64,000 nt of DNA, taken from positions 347,140 through 411,139 of the forward strand of contig NZ_OMPC01000001.1 in the NCBI RefSeq assembly GCF_900312675.1. The letters run 5' to 3'. The stretch comes from Aliivibrio sp. EL58. GTDB lineage: Bacteria; Pseudomonadota; Gammaproteobacteria; Enterobacterales; Vibrionaceae. The notes beneath the pieces are model-generated. The model was not told where the DNA came from, ran no database searches, and was given only the letters and a program-made list of their open reading frames with translations. The position numbers and the translations under genes were made by a program. How positions within the stretch are numbered: position 1 is the stretch's first letter; the number at the start of each line of letters is the position of its first letter. Shown piece after piece: positions 20,101 through 28,201 of the stretch.

Positions 20101-20308
20101 GCCAGTAAAAGATGGTTTCACCGCTACAAAAGAAATCAGAAAACTTGAGAAGAGTTTAGGATTAAACAAAACTCCAATTATCGCGCTCACAGCTAGCGTT
20201 ATTGATGACGACATTCAAAAATGCTTTGAATCAGGCATGGATGGCTATGTAGCAAAACCTGTAAGAAAAGAAAAACTCTTCCACCAAATTGAAAATGCGA
20301 CCAGTTAG
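17156..20308 (+). CDS. Hybrid sensor histidine kinase with three receiver-type domains
   Basis: About 1,050 residues from the ATG at 17156. An in-frame ATG at 17123 would add 11 residues, but the shorter start aligns with the paralogue at 25505. Order: N-terminal membrane helix, periplasmic sensor of about 270 residues, second membrane helix, HAMP-like linker, HisKA with [11 protein letters not shown] (His405), and HATPase with N (MSNAVKFT), DTGIGI and GGTGLGLAI boxes. A degenerate receiver follows, then two intact receivers (Asp821 in [12 protein letters not shown] and Asp979 in LMDCMMPVKDGF). There is no HPt domain, so phosphate must leave via a separate HPt. An upstream ATG at 17145 with AGAAGG five bases away opens a 22-codon out-of-frame overlapping ORF that could affect translation. 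It is followed 8 bp later by the PstS-like gene. The ligand is unknown. Confidence 0.9.
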   Translation: MSILKAWNNLSVKHKLFGLVLLPISLLLFLAGRQAHVLTTQLNDFERTNQLVVYLEDISLLYRSTLTHSPEKFISQSEKVNSELKALSPSIFKGAAKEVNQLLIDFSEATLSTMEATDNFDKLDAVEWQSDLYQQLLLAIEKVPFDVTKREIQQHLTALQQLEWLMYWSNEEFKLSTFLIDIYQTEQEYDSELAEMIESLSIRQLLFLERFVSLNANEHQVSLMVEVFRNDVFMQSQEIRHALHNVSTTSQLTPDNISVGLKAMNSRLSLLQNLGDVIKQEFQVEVAQAISDAQIQRTLFISIVTLLTMIVMGLALSLARQVTNNLKLVLNFLESENDDSRPSLEKLLQGKDELSLFAQQVERLTIEREYAKEKLTLAKEDAEKAKDNAIQASKAKSSFLANMSHEIRTPLNGVIGISEILSDTPLTPTQRDYVDTIETSSQLLLSLINDILDFSKIESGMLLISPHSASIRESIYDIASVVAPKAKEQNIFINVDIHPDTPARVMIDDHRLRQILMNFMSNAVKFTEKGGVTLSIDTKTKSNNTVKVRFSVQDTGIGIDQEQQKQIFEPFAQEDNSTTRQFGGTGLGLAISTQLVELMGGQIQLSSIKGEGSCFYFELDLSINSNSPKLSQATTDIYLIANFNSLSKRIESDLNFYGLNVTQKTNKPSILTEKITNTSHTKPVTVIFAEDDLLQANDYSELLEKLHNNHITVCLIRSFLSEASNIGQYITTQISQPLLGLRLIKAIERCESQSIAEQFTSVQESTVVTQKILIVEDNKINQKIAGLHVKKSGLEFEFANNGQEAVDMYIANPNYAAILMDCMMPIMDGFSATANIRDVEQKNKSPRRIPIIALTASVIDDDIQKCFDMGMDDYIPKPFKFEMLKEKVLTAIEAASTETTTIPIHPVQKQQLSIPEQPELEAPPSKPERILLVEDNRVNQKVASVMLKKAGYTFDIADNGQIAVDMYKNDSSYDIILMDCMMPVKDGFTATKEIRKLEKSLGLNKTPIIALTASVIDDDIQKCFESGMDGYVAKPVRKEKLFHQIENATS

Positions 20309-20316
20309 GAGGCCCA

Positions 20317-20793
20317 ATGGATTGGAGTAAAGCACCTATTTATTTACAGCGAAAAATGACTGGCTCAGCACTCATTGGTTTATTTTGTGTATTCGCTTTC
20401 ATAAGCCCAGCGCATGCTACTGACGATTACGCTATTTTCTCTTTAGATGCCGGATTTGAAGCGATATCAATCAATAAAGCGCGCAAGTTATATCGAGGTA
20501 AAACAAAACGACTGAATGGAAAACGTATAGAACTATCTGATTGGCCAGAAAACAGCATAGAACGAGAAGATTTTTATCAACTTTTATTAGGTAAAAATAC
20601 AGCTCAAATGAACGCCCATTGGGCAGGCCTATCCTTCTCAGGAAAAGCTCGATACCCAAGAGAAATAAAAGCAGCATCAGCAGATAGTTTAATCAATTGG
20701 CTGAATGACAAACCTAATCGTATTGGCTACTCTCCCCTCTCCTCTGTTCCTAAAAATGCCAACATTCTCTACACTATAAGCTCGGAGAAATAA
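20317..20793 (+). CDS. Small PstS-like periplasmic protein
   Basis: The protein has 158 residues. The start at 20317 sits 5 bp after AGGAGG; an internal ATG at 20356 would give a more typical signal peptide. The signal sequence ends near SPAHA. The mature part matches the short family annotated as phosphate ABC-transporter substrate-binding-like (INKARKLYRGKTKRLNGKRI, ELSDWPENS, then NAHWAGLSFSGKARYP and IGYSPL). It is much shorter than true PstS (about 320 residues), so it is unlikely to be a transport receptor. It sits 8 bp after the hybrid kinase gene and 1 bp before the porin-like gene. A role as ligand-presenting partner of the kinase is inference. A decayed homologue lies at 24790-25361. 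Confidence 0.8.
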   Translation: MDWSKAPIYLQRKMTGSALIGLFCVFAFISPAHATDDYAIFSLDAGFEAISINKARKLYRGKTKRLNGKRIELSDWPENSIEREDFYQLLLGKNTAQMNAHWAGLSFSGKARYPREIKAASADSLINWLNDKPNRIGYSPLSSVPKNANILYTISSEK

Positions 20794-20794
20794 C

Positions 20795-21862
20795 ATGAAA
20801 AAAATAATTACATCAGTACTATGTATCTCTATTTCTTCTCCGGCTTTTGCCATCATTGAACTTACTGACAACCTCTCGTTAAGTGGTTTTGGTTCAACTT
20901 CTTGGGCAAAATCAGACAACGATAATCCTTTAATCATCAACCGCGGATTTACTGATGAGAGCTGCTATGATTGCGATACTACATTTGGCGTTCAGCTAGA
21001 CTATTTCTACAACTCATTCAAAGCTTCTATACAGGTCGTAAAGCCTCCACAATATGATTGGAACGATCCACAGCTAGAATGGGCTTACATTGGTTATGAA
21101 TTTGATTATCTTGATGTAAGCATTGGTCGATTAAGGCTTCCACTATTTCTTAGCTCTGAGTACTACTACGTCGGCCAAGCTTACATGACAGCAAGACCTC
21201 CAACAGAGGTATATAACAGTATATTAGGAATTACCGCCTTTAACGGGATCAAAGTCAGTTGGGCATATGACGTTAGCGATGAAAAAACTATAGTTATCTC
21301 TCCATTTTATGGAATTAAAGATAACAATGAGGTCGACTACAACTCTTCTACCGAACTAGAGTTTGAAACAAATAGAATGTTTGGTGCTAATTTACAACTA
21401 AGTGGCGAAAGTTACCGTTGGAACCTATCTTTCCTAGATTCAAACTTTGATCAAACGATCACTCGTAAAAACGTTATCACTTTACCAACGGATAAAAATC
21501 AACACATTCAACTTTGGTCGTTAGGTGCTGAATATGAATTTGGACAGGCAATTTTTGCTTCTGAAGGGCAAATTAGTGACACATCATCATCAATGTATGC
21601 AAACTTAGGCTATCATCTAGGTTCATTTACTCCATATATAGTTTATGGCGCTCAATTTGATGCAAACGAACATTTAAAAAGCAATAGCTACTTGATTGGT
21701 GTTGATTACGATGTGCTACCAAATGTATCAATCAATGGGGAAGTTCAATACTTTGAGGCTCGTAAATCTAACGGCTCATTTATCGAAAATTTCACACCAC
21801 CCAATCATTTTGATAATAAAGAGGCCATTTTATACACAGTAATGTTAAGTTTTGTTTTCTAA
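20795..21862 (+). CDS. Porin-like outer-membrane beta-barrel protein
   Basis: The protein has 355 residues with a clear signal peptide (MKKIITSVLCISISSPAFA). Alternating aromatic strands follow and the protein ends in phenylalanine (LSFVF), the usual C-terminal signature for outer-membrane insertion. Cysteines in DESCYDCD lie near the N-terminus. It starts 1 bp after the PstS-like gene, so the kinase, PstS-like protein and barrel look like one operon. Substrate unknown. Its C-terminal third has a recognisable but broken copy on the other strand at 24790-24990. Confidence 0.82.
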   Translation: MKKIITSVLCISISSPAFAIIELTDNLSLSGFGSTSWAKSDNDNPLIINRGFTDESCYDCDTTFGVQLDYFYNSFKASIQVVKPPQYDWNDPQLEWAYIGYEFDYLDVSIGRLRLPLFLSSEYYYVGQAYMTARPPTEVYNSILGITAFNGIKVSWAYDVSDEKTIVISPFYGIKDNNEVDYNSSTELEFETNRMFGANLQLSGESYRWNLSFLDSNFDQTITRKNVITLPTDKNQHIQLWSLGAEYEFGQAIFASEGQISDTSSSMYANLGYHLGSFTPYIVYGAQFDANEHLKSNSYLIGVDYDVLPNVSINGEVQYFEARKSNGSFIENFTPPNHFDNKEAILYTVMLSFVF

Positions 21863-21918
21863 AGTCATAATATCAATTGCATCACAAAATTTGGGATAAC
21901 GAAATTTCAGCAAAAAAA

Positions 21919-21958
21919 ATCTGGCTCTGCAATGACTAAAAGCATTGTAGAGCCAGAT
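21919..21958 (-). terminator. Rho-independent terminator of the EAL gene
   Basis: A 16-bp stem (ATCTGGCTCTGCAATG pairing with CATTGTAGAGCCAGAT, one G-U pair) with an 8-nt loop lies between the convergent porin-like and EAL genes. On the minus strand it is followed by eight T residues, so it mainly terminates the EAL transcript. Confidence 0.85.
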
Positions 21959-21971
21959 ATTAGAACGGTAA

Positions 21972-23567
21972 TTAAGCAATAACGGCTAATTTTTTAATTT
22001 CTATCTCTCTAAGAGACCAATGAAGAATCTCGGTAAACTCTTTAGGCTTACTAATGCAATAACCTTGGATATAATCGCATCCAAGTTCTTTCAACTCATC
22101 AAATAAATCAAAATCTTCCACTCCTTCGGCAACGACATTACACCCTAAGCTATGTGCCAAATAAATAGTTGAAGCGACAATTGCATAATCACTATTACCA
22201 ATAGCCATATTACGAATAAATGATTGGTCGATCTTAATCTGATTAAATGACAATACTCTAAGTAACGATAGTGATGAGTAACCCGTTCCAAAGTCATCAA
22301 TACTGATATAAAAGCCCAACTCAGAAAACTTAGATAACATGAGATAAGCAGCATCTACATCAACCATTAGCGCACTTTCCGTGACTTCTAGAATTAGATC
22401 TGATGGCTCTAACTTTTTGCTACTTACTAACCCAAACAATTGATTGTAAAGATCATTATCATGAAGATCGAGGGTTGATATATTGACATGGACTTGAGGA
22501 TATATATTTTCCCTTTTGAAAGCTGCAATATCATAAGAAACTTGTTTGATAACCCAATGAGTTATCCCTTTGATATAATTATTCGCTTCAGCAATAGCAA
22601 TAAACTTGTCTGGAGGGATCATACTCCCATCGCTTTGAGGCCAACGAATAAGCGCTTCGTACCCATGAACCGTTTTATCGATACTGTTTACGATAGGTTG
22701 GTAATAAAGCTCGAATTCATCATGTGAAACAGCATTAATTAATTTACTTAAAATAAAGACTTCTTCATGAATTAAATCAGAGTAAGTACTTCTATAAAAA
22801 TCAATGATTAACCCTAATTTTTTTGCCTTATAACATGCAATATCAACCTGCTTTAGAAATTCCTCACTACTATCCATATCGGCTGACGATATAGCACAAC
22901 CAATCACGGGTTGCAGTAGTATATTTTGATTTTTCATTAAAATAGGAGGCGTTAATAGCTCATTAACAATATTGGCAAGTTGTTCTATTTCTTCTTTATC
23001 TGTTGAATAACCAATAATAGTAATTTCATTTGCATCAAAAAATATATCTAAATGTTTATTATTTAACGTTTTTTTAAGAACAAGAACGGCATAAGACATA
23101 GTTTTATTAAATATCTTTTCTGATGAGATCTCTATAAGTTTTCTATGATTTATAATTTTAACTTTCATTACATTAAACGGAATACCAAGATTAATCTTAC
23201 TTGATATGATTTCTCTATACGCTGTAACAGTCGAACTCAACTCAAACCGCTCTTCTCCCCCTCTCTCTGTTGGTAAAGAAACATAAGTAAGCAATCGTGT
23301 TACTGTATAAAAAACAAGGAGTAGCATCTGAGCTGAGATTGTAACAACAATTAATGCAAGCGTATCTGATTCATAAACAAAGTTATGTTGTATAAAATAA
23401 GCTTCAACATATAAAAATCCTACAATGTAAACAACTACAATTATTGATAAATATTTTTTAATTGATTTAATCTTTAGCTCACCTATTTTGTAAATAAAAT
23501 ATAGTGAGCAAGACAATGATAAAACATTAAAAACAGTCAATATATTGAATAATAAATTCATATCCAT
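21972..23567 (-). CDS. Membrane-bound EAL-domain c-di-GMP phosphodiesterase with degenerate GGDEF
   Basis: 531 residues from the ATG at 23567, which has AGGTGG five bases upstream; a GTG nine bases earlier lies within that site. Three membrane segments occupy about residues 1-95. A GGDEF-like fold without the GGDEF motif follows (about 130-265, ending in VDIACYKAKKLG). A full EAL domain comes last (about 275-520) with GYEALIRW, NIS, EVTES, IDDFGTGYSSL, KIDQSF and VAEGVE. All catalytic signature motifs are present, so active c-di-GMP hydrolysis is expected. It is encoded just downstream of rpoQ on the same strand (about 50-bp gap) and may be co-transcribed, linking the sigma factor to c-di-GMP turnover. 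Confidence 0.9.
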   Translation of the reverse strand: MDMNLLFNILTVFNVLSLSCSLYFIYKIGELKIKSIKKYLSIIVVVYIVGFLYVEAYFIQHNFVYESDTLALIVVTISAQMLLLVFYTVTRLLTYVSLPTERGGEERFELSSTVTAYREIISSKINLGIPFNVMKVKIINHRKLIEISSEKIFNKTMSYAVLVLKKTLNNKHLDIFFDANEITIIGYSTDKEEIEQLANIVNELLTPPILMKNQNILLQPVIGCAISSADMDSSEEFLKQVDIACYKAKKLGLIIDFYRSTYSDLIHEEVFILSKLINAVSHDEFELYYQPIVNSIDKTVHGYEALIRWPQSDGSMIPPDKFIAIAEANNYIKGITHWVIKQVSYDIAAFKRENIYPQVHVNISTLDLHDNDLYNQLFGLVSSKKLEPSDLILEVTESALMVDVDAAYLMLSKFSELGFYISIDDFGTGYSSLSLLRVLSFNQIKIDQSFIRNMAIGNSDYAIVASTIYLAHSLGCNVVAEGVEDFDLFDELKELGCDYIQGYCISKPKEFTEILHWSLREIEIKKLAVIA

Positions 23568-23616
23568 ACAAACCACCTAAATCGCACTAATATAACCCAA
23601 GATAAACTCAGACTTT

Positions 23617-24498
23617 TCACCCAAGAGCGATCTCTAGATTTAATTGATTTGTTGTAAATATAGTATTTAACTTTATCAATGTTTCAGACTGTATCTGCCT
23701 TACCCTTTCTTTTGACAATTTCAAATCTAAGCCTAACTCTTCTAGAGTTTTTATATCGCAACCAAACAAACCATAACGATTAATTATGATATCTTTTTCC
23801 CTACCGTGGAGCGTATCTAGCCATAACGATAAATTGTCTTCAAGATTATTCTTAGATAAGCATTCATCCGGATTATTTTCATTCTCATTTGAGCATAAAT
23901 CAATATGAAGGGGTGAACTATCTTCAATTAATGCAGAGCGGCAAGTCGATACGCCAGGAACTAACCCCATGATCTTATTTACTTTGATCATATCTTTTTC
24001 GCAATAATTAGAAATTTCACTAATCGAAGGTTCTTTTTTAAGTGATTTTGTTAACTCACGAGCGGCTCTAAGGTACGTATTTAGTTCTTTTGTGATATGT
24101 ACAGGAAGACGCACTGTTCTTGAATGATTAAATAGCGCACTTTCAATAGATTCTTTAATCCACCAAACAGCATAAGTTGAAAATCGATAACCTAGTTCTG
24201 GATCGAATTTATCAACAGCCTTCATTAGCCCCAAGTTCCCTTCTTCAATAATATCTAAAGGTGATAGGTCTCTTTGATTACGATTTCTATATTTATTGGC
24301 AACTTTAACAACAAGGCGTAGATTTGATTCAATTAATTTATTTCTTGAATCCATACAACCTGAGTTATATAACCGACTATAAATTAACTCTTCTGTTGCT
24401 GTAAGTAATTGATACCTATTTATTTCTTTCAAATATATAGCGTAATTATCTAAAGTATCATTATTTATTGATTTTGTTTCTTTCTTTGAGCTGACCAT
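23617..24498 (-). CDS. rpoQ: RpoS-like alternative sigma factor RpoQ
   Basis: 293 residues from the ATG at 24498, with AAGGA seven bases upstream; an in-frame GTG at 24513 is less well placed. It is a sigma-70 family protein. It has region 1.2 (NYAIYLKEINRYQLLT), region 2 (NLRLVVKVANKYRNR..DIIEEGNLGLMKAVDKFDPE, RFSTYAVWWIKESIE), region 3, and region 4 with an HTH (LDTLHGREKDIIINRYGLFG, LSKERVRQIQSE). It lacks the long region 1.1 and is slightly shorter than RpoS. In V. fischeri and A. salmonicida the RpoS-like factor RpoQ is encoded a few genes upstream of syp, is quorum-sensing (LitR) dependent, and affects luminescence, motility and biofilm. The identification rests on sequence class plus this position. 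Confidence 0.85.
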   Translation of the reverse strand: MVSSKKETKSINNDTLDNYAIYLKEINRYQLLTATEELIYSRLYNSGCMDSRNKLIESNLRLVVKVANKYRNRNQRDLSPLDIIEEGNLGLMKAVDKFDPELGYRFSTYAVWWIKESIESALFNHSRTVRLPVHITKELNTYLRAARELTKSLKKEPSISEISNYCEKDMIKVNKIMGLVPGVSTCRSALIEDSSPLHIDLCSNENENNPDECLSKNNLEDNLSLWLDTLHGREKDIIINRYGLFGCDIKTLEELGLDLKLSKERVRQIQSETLIKLNTIFTTNQLNLEIALG

Positions 24499-24614
24499 AA
24501 TACATCCTTGCACCTAGCGAACTAATTATTTTCATCCTTCTGTATATTCAGAAGGTACAATTAACTATGGCTCAGATGCAGGCAACACACAATTCGATAA
24601 GTAATAAGCTAACA

Positions 24615-24674
24615 TGTCAAATAGCGTATCTGTGGATTAGATCACAAGTTTTTAACATGATTTATCATTATTAA
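24615..24674 (-). promoter_or_regulatory. Candidate rpoQ promoter and LitR-like box
   Basis: Reading toward rpoQ, a TTGACA (24620-24615) is followed by an imperfect -10. About 40 bp further upstream is AATAATGATAAATCATG (24674-24656), which resembles a half to three-quarter match to the LuxR/LitR-type palindrome. Known LitR dependence of rpoQ makes this plausible, but the match is weak. Confidence 0.3.
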
Positions 24675-24789
24675 GACGCCATTATATTGACACGTATAAT
24701 AAAGATGAATAATGACAATGATAACAATATTTTAAAATTAACAATAAAGTAAGTAATGATGAATCATCATCTCCAAGGTTCTCGGTAAA

Positions 24790-25361
24790 CTACCCTGAAT
24801 TAAATATTGAGTTACCTTTCAGTTTCATTAATTGCCACTCTGTATTAATTGATATTTTTGATGTTACGTCATATATCAGCCAGAGGTAATACTGTAGTTT
24901 TCCTTCCAGTCGTAGCTTTCTGAATAGACGATATAAGGTGTAAATAAATCAAATATATAAGAAATAATCGCGTACCAACTACTTTGAACGTCACTTGATT
25001 GAGCTTCTACCATAAATTGGGACAACGGCGTATACCCAATACCATGAAGATGTTGTTGTAACCAATCAACTAATGCTGATATATCAGAAGAATCAATACC
25101 CAGAAAAAGTCAAACTAGCCCAATATCCGTTCACTTGAGACAAGATTTGTCCTGATAAAGCATCATAGAATTCTTTTTCTCTATCGCGTTATCAGGCCAA
25201 TCTGAAAGCTGAACTTTTTTCTTTTCTAACGACTTTATCTTTCCTCGATAAATCATTCTGGCCTTACTTTTACTAAATGTCCTATAAACATCATGCATTG
25301 AAAAATAACGAATGCTGCCGTACTTCCAGTTGAATATGCTGAAGGAGCATAGAAAAAACAC
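24790..25361 (-). pseudogene. Decayed fusion remnant of a second PstS-like/porin gene pair
   Basis: Read across frames, this stretch resembles the intact genes at 20317-21862. The first frame gives KARMIYRGKIKSLEKKKVQLSDWPDN, comparable to KARKLYRGKTKRLNGKRIELSDWPEN. After a frameshift near 25165 it gives EFYDALSGQ..VNGYWASLTFSG (compare DFYQLLLGK..MNAHWAGLSFSG). After a stop and shift it gives HGIGYTPLS, passing directly into VEAQSSDVQSSWYA..LFTPYIVY (compare SEGQISDTSSSMYA..SFTPYIVY of the porin). Another shift yields IYDVTSKISIN (compare VDYDVLPNVSIN). So an internal deletion joined the two genes and several frameshifts followed. The remnant lies divergent to the paralogous hybrid kinase at 25505. 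Confidence 0.85.
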
Positions 25362-25504
25362 ATTAAAATCAACAAATAAAATAAATAATCCGACTTGTTT
25401 TTTTTAAAAAAAATCACGTAAATCGCTACCTTTTTAGGTTTAATATCCTATGCTCATCAATATAGGTCAATGTGGATGACTTTTTCCAACAAGGATTGTG
25501 TTTT

Positions 25505-28192
25505 ATGGCATTAATGAATCAATTTTCAGTAAAATCAAGACTACTAACTTTAGTTATCCTTCCTCTAATTATCTTGTGTGCTCTTTCTGTAAAAGAGATA
25601 AAAACACAATTACTGAATTTAAATACTCTCAATTCACTAAACGAACGTTTACTCTTAAATGAAACAATTTCTAGCTATGTTACTGCTATGCATAACCTTC
25701 GTTTAAATGCTTTGTATTCCAATAATAATAACGTTGAAAAATCATCTTCAACAATCACTCTTAACCTTTTACTTTCACAAATTGATCAAGAAAATAAGAC
25801 AGCTCTCTATGATGCGGTTAATGAGCTTAGCAAAGTTAACGCTGAAATAAATAATTATAGCTCTATTGATATTGAAGAGTGGTCTAATTGGATTTCAGAT
25901 GTATTAAATAGAGTCTATTTACTCGAAAATAAACAAGCCCTATTAACTCCATCAGAAATAATAAATAAAAAACAACAGGTTATTCTACAGTTACAATGGT
26001 TAAGTTTTTGGGCAACGAAAGAGAACTGGTATATTAATCTCGATCTAAATACACCAGATACTCAATATCATGACCAACTTAACTCTCTCTTTTATCGTCA
26101 AGAGCTATATATTGAGCAATTTATTGCCATGAATGCTAATGCTGAAAATATTGAATTATTATTGAAGACATTCAGTAATGATAGCTTTGCTTTAAGTATG
26201 AAATTTCGTAATGATGTGATAAGAGATAAAGCAAAAGGCTACACTATTAATGAACTAAGCTCTGGTACACAAGCATTGAATCATCGCCTTTTACTCATTC
26301 AGTCGGTTACTCATAGAATAACAGCAGATCTTAAACAGGATCTTACCAATCAACTAAAACACATACATATTACGATTTTAATTTTCATTAGCCTTCTTAT
26401 TTTATCGCTTATTGTTATCTCCTACCTTGGCGTTTCTCTATCTAAACGTATCATTACTCACTTGAAAAATATAACTAAAACAATGGCGAAAATAGAGAGA
26501 GAACATGATTACACGATTCAAATGAAAGTCGATGGCAACGATGAATTATCTGTTTTTTCACAACACCTCAATACCTTGGTGCTTGAAAGGGCTCAGAATG
26601 AAGAAAAAATCATCTTCGCCAAAAATGAAGCTGAACTAGCCAACCTTGCAAAAAGCTCTTTTTTAGCGAATATGTCTCATGAGATCAGAACTCCACTTAA
26701 TGGTATCATTGGTATGTCAGGGATCCTCTCTGAAACCAAGCTATCCCCCATCCAGCATGATTACTTGAATACTATTGAGACCTCATCTCAGGCATTATTA
26801 ATTCTAATTAATGATATTTTAGATATATCAAAAATTGAAGCTGGCAATTTAACTTTGCATAAACATGAAACAAACTTAAGAGAAGTTATCTTTGATACGG
26901 TCTCTATAGGTATATCTAAAGCAACAGAAAAGAATCTTGAACTTGATATTCAGCTTTCTCCTAATTTCCCAGACCATTTAATTCTTGATGATCATAGAAT
27001 TAAACAAATTTTAATGAACTTAACATCTAATGCCATTAAATTTACTCACAAAGGAAGCGTGACTATCACCGCTGATTTTATTCCTACTGATGGGGTTAAT
27101 GGCTACATCAATATTGCAGTTTTAGATACTGGTATTGGTATAGAAAAAAGCGAGCAAGAAAAAATATTTGAACCATTTACGCAAGAAGACAGTTCAATTA
27201 CTCGTCAATATGGTGGAACGGGGCTAGGCTTAGCAATTTCACGTCAGCTAATTAATCTGATGGATAGTGAATTAATAGTAACGTCAGAAAAAGGGCAAGG
27301 AAGTACCTTTTCATTCTCAATTAAAACATCCATAGCCTCAGAAAAGCGCCTACCATTAAATGAATTGAAACATACGTCAATTATTTTATTTGGTAATGAC
27401 TGTAACTTTGAAGAGAAAGTCGCGAATGAATGTAATTATTACAATCTACCCAAAGTCATACGAGCCAATACCTCAGAGGACATTGTTCTATTTGAGGGTG
27501 AAGAAGCTATCTTACTCTTCTGCGTTGATGAACGCATGGATATGAGCTGTAAAAATAGCCTAGCAATACTTCGTCAGCAACATCACAATTTACCGATTGT
27601 ACTTATACAAAAACATAAAAATAGAGCGACAAATTACGAATCTATCATCGATGGTTTAATTACCTATCCTTTACTTGGCTACCGCTTTACTAAAACATTA
27701 ATTAACTCGTTGGTTTTCCACACTGAAAACTCAAACCATCAGAGTCTGAGTTTTATAGACAACATGGTTAACGTTCCTCTAAACAATAAAGAAAATAAAC
27801 TTTCCTACCAAAATCAAACAAAAGAACATATTCTGATCGTTGAAGATAATCTAGTAAATCAAAAAGTTGCCTCGTTATTTTTAACCAGCTCAGGTTATAC
27901 CTTCGACATTGCAAGCAATGGACAAGAAGCCGTTGATAAATTTACAGAAAGTGAATCGTATAGTTTAATTTTAATGGATTGTATGATGCCAATCAAAGAT
28001 GGATTTTCGGCCACAAAAGAGATAAGAGAAGTAGAACAAAAACAAAAAAGAGAAAAGACCCCTATCATTGCACTAACTGCCAGTGTACTCGATCAAGATA
28101 TTTCTAAATGCTATGAATCAGGTATGGATGATTACGTAGCAAAACCATTTAAGAAAGAAGTCTTACTAGAAAAAATAATGAAGATGAAATAG
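25505..28192 (+). CDS. Hybrid sensor histidine kinase, paralogue of the 17156 kinase
   Basis: 895 residues from the ATG at 25505, preceded by AAGGA nine bases upstream; a GTG at 25472 would add 11 residues. Two membrane helices flank a periplasmic sensor of the same kind as in the 17156 kinase (compare [15 protein letters not shown] with LSVKHKLFGLVLLPI). HisKA has [11 protein letters not shown] (His392). The HATPase has N, G1 (DTGIGI) and G2 (GGTGLGLAI) boxes. A degenerate receiver follows (about 620-740), then an intact C-terminal one (Asp825 in [12 protein letters not shown]). It has one receiver fewer than its paralogue and no HPt. It is followed within 10 bp by a REC/helical-repeat regulator. 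Very AT-rich compared with the adhesin region. Confidence 0.9.
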   Translation: MALMNQFSVKSRLLTLVILPLIILCALSVKEIKTQLLNLNTLNSLNERLLLNETISSYVTAMHNLRLNALYSNNNNVEKSSSTITLNLLLSQIDQENKTALYDAVNELSKVNAEINNYSSIDIEEWSNWISDVLNRVYLLENKQALLTPSEIINKKQQVILQLQWLSFWATKENWYINLDLNTPDTQYHDQLNSLFYRQELYIEQFIAMNANAENIELLLKTFSNDSFALSMKFRNDVIRDKAKGYTINELSSGTQALNHRLLLIQSVTHRITADLKQDLTNQLKHIHITILIFISLLILSLIVISYLGVSLSKRIITHLKNITKTMAKIEREHDYTIQMKVDGNDELSVFSQHLNTLVLERAQNEEKIIFAKNEAELANLAKSSFLANMSHEIRTPLNGIIGMSGILSETKLSPIQHDYLNTIETSSQALLILINDILDISKIEAGNLTLHKHETNLREVIFDTVSIGISKATEKNLELDIQLSPNFPDHLILDDHRIKQILMNLTSNAIKFTHKGSVTITADFIPTDGVNGYINIAVLDTGIGIEKSEQEKIFEPFTQEDSSITRQYGGTGLGLAISRQLINLMDSELIVTSEKGQGSTFSFSIKTSIASEKRLPLNELKHTSIILFGNDCNFEEKVANECNYYNLPKVIRANTSEDIVLFEGEEAILLFCVDERMDMSCKNSLAILRQQHHNLPIVLIQKHKNRATNYESIIDGLITYPLLGYRFTKTLINSLVFHTENSNHQSLSFIDNMVNVPLNNKENKLSYQNQTKEHILIVEDNLVNQKVASLFLTSSGYTFDIASNGQEAVDKFTESESYSLILMDCMMPIKDGFSATKEIREVEQKQKREKTPIIALTASVLDQDISKCYESGMDDYVAKPFKKEVLLEKIMKMK

Positions 28193-28201
28193 GTTATGAT
28201 A

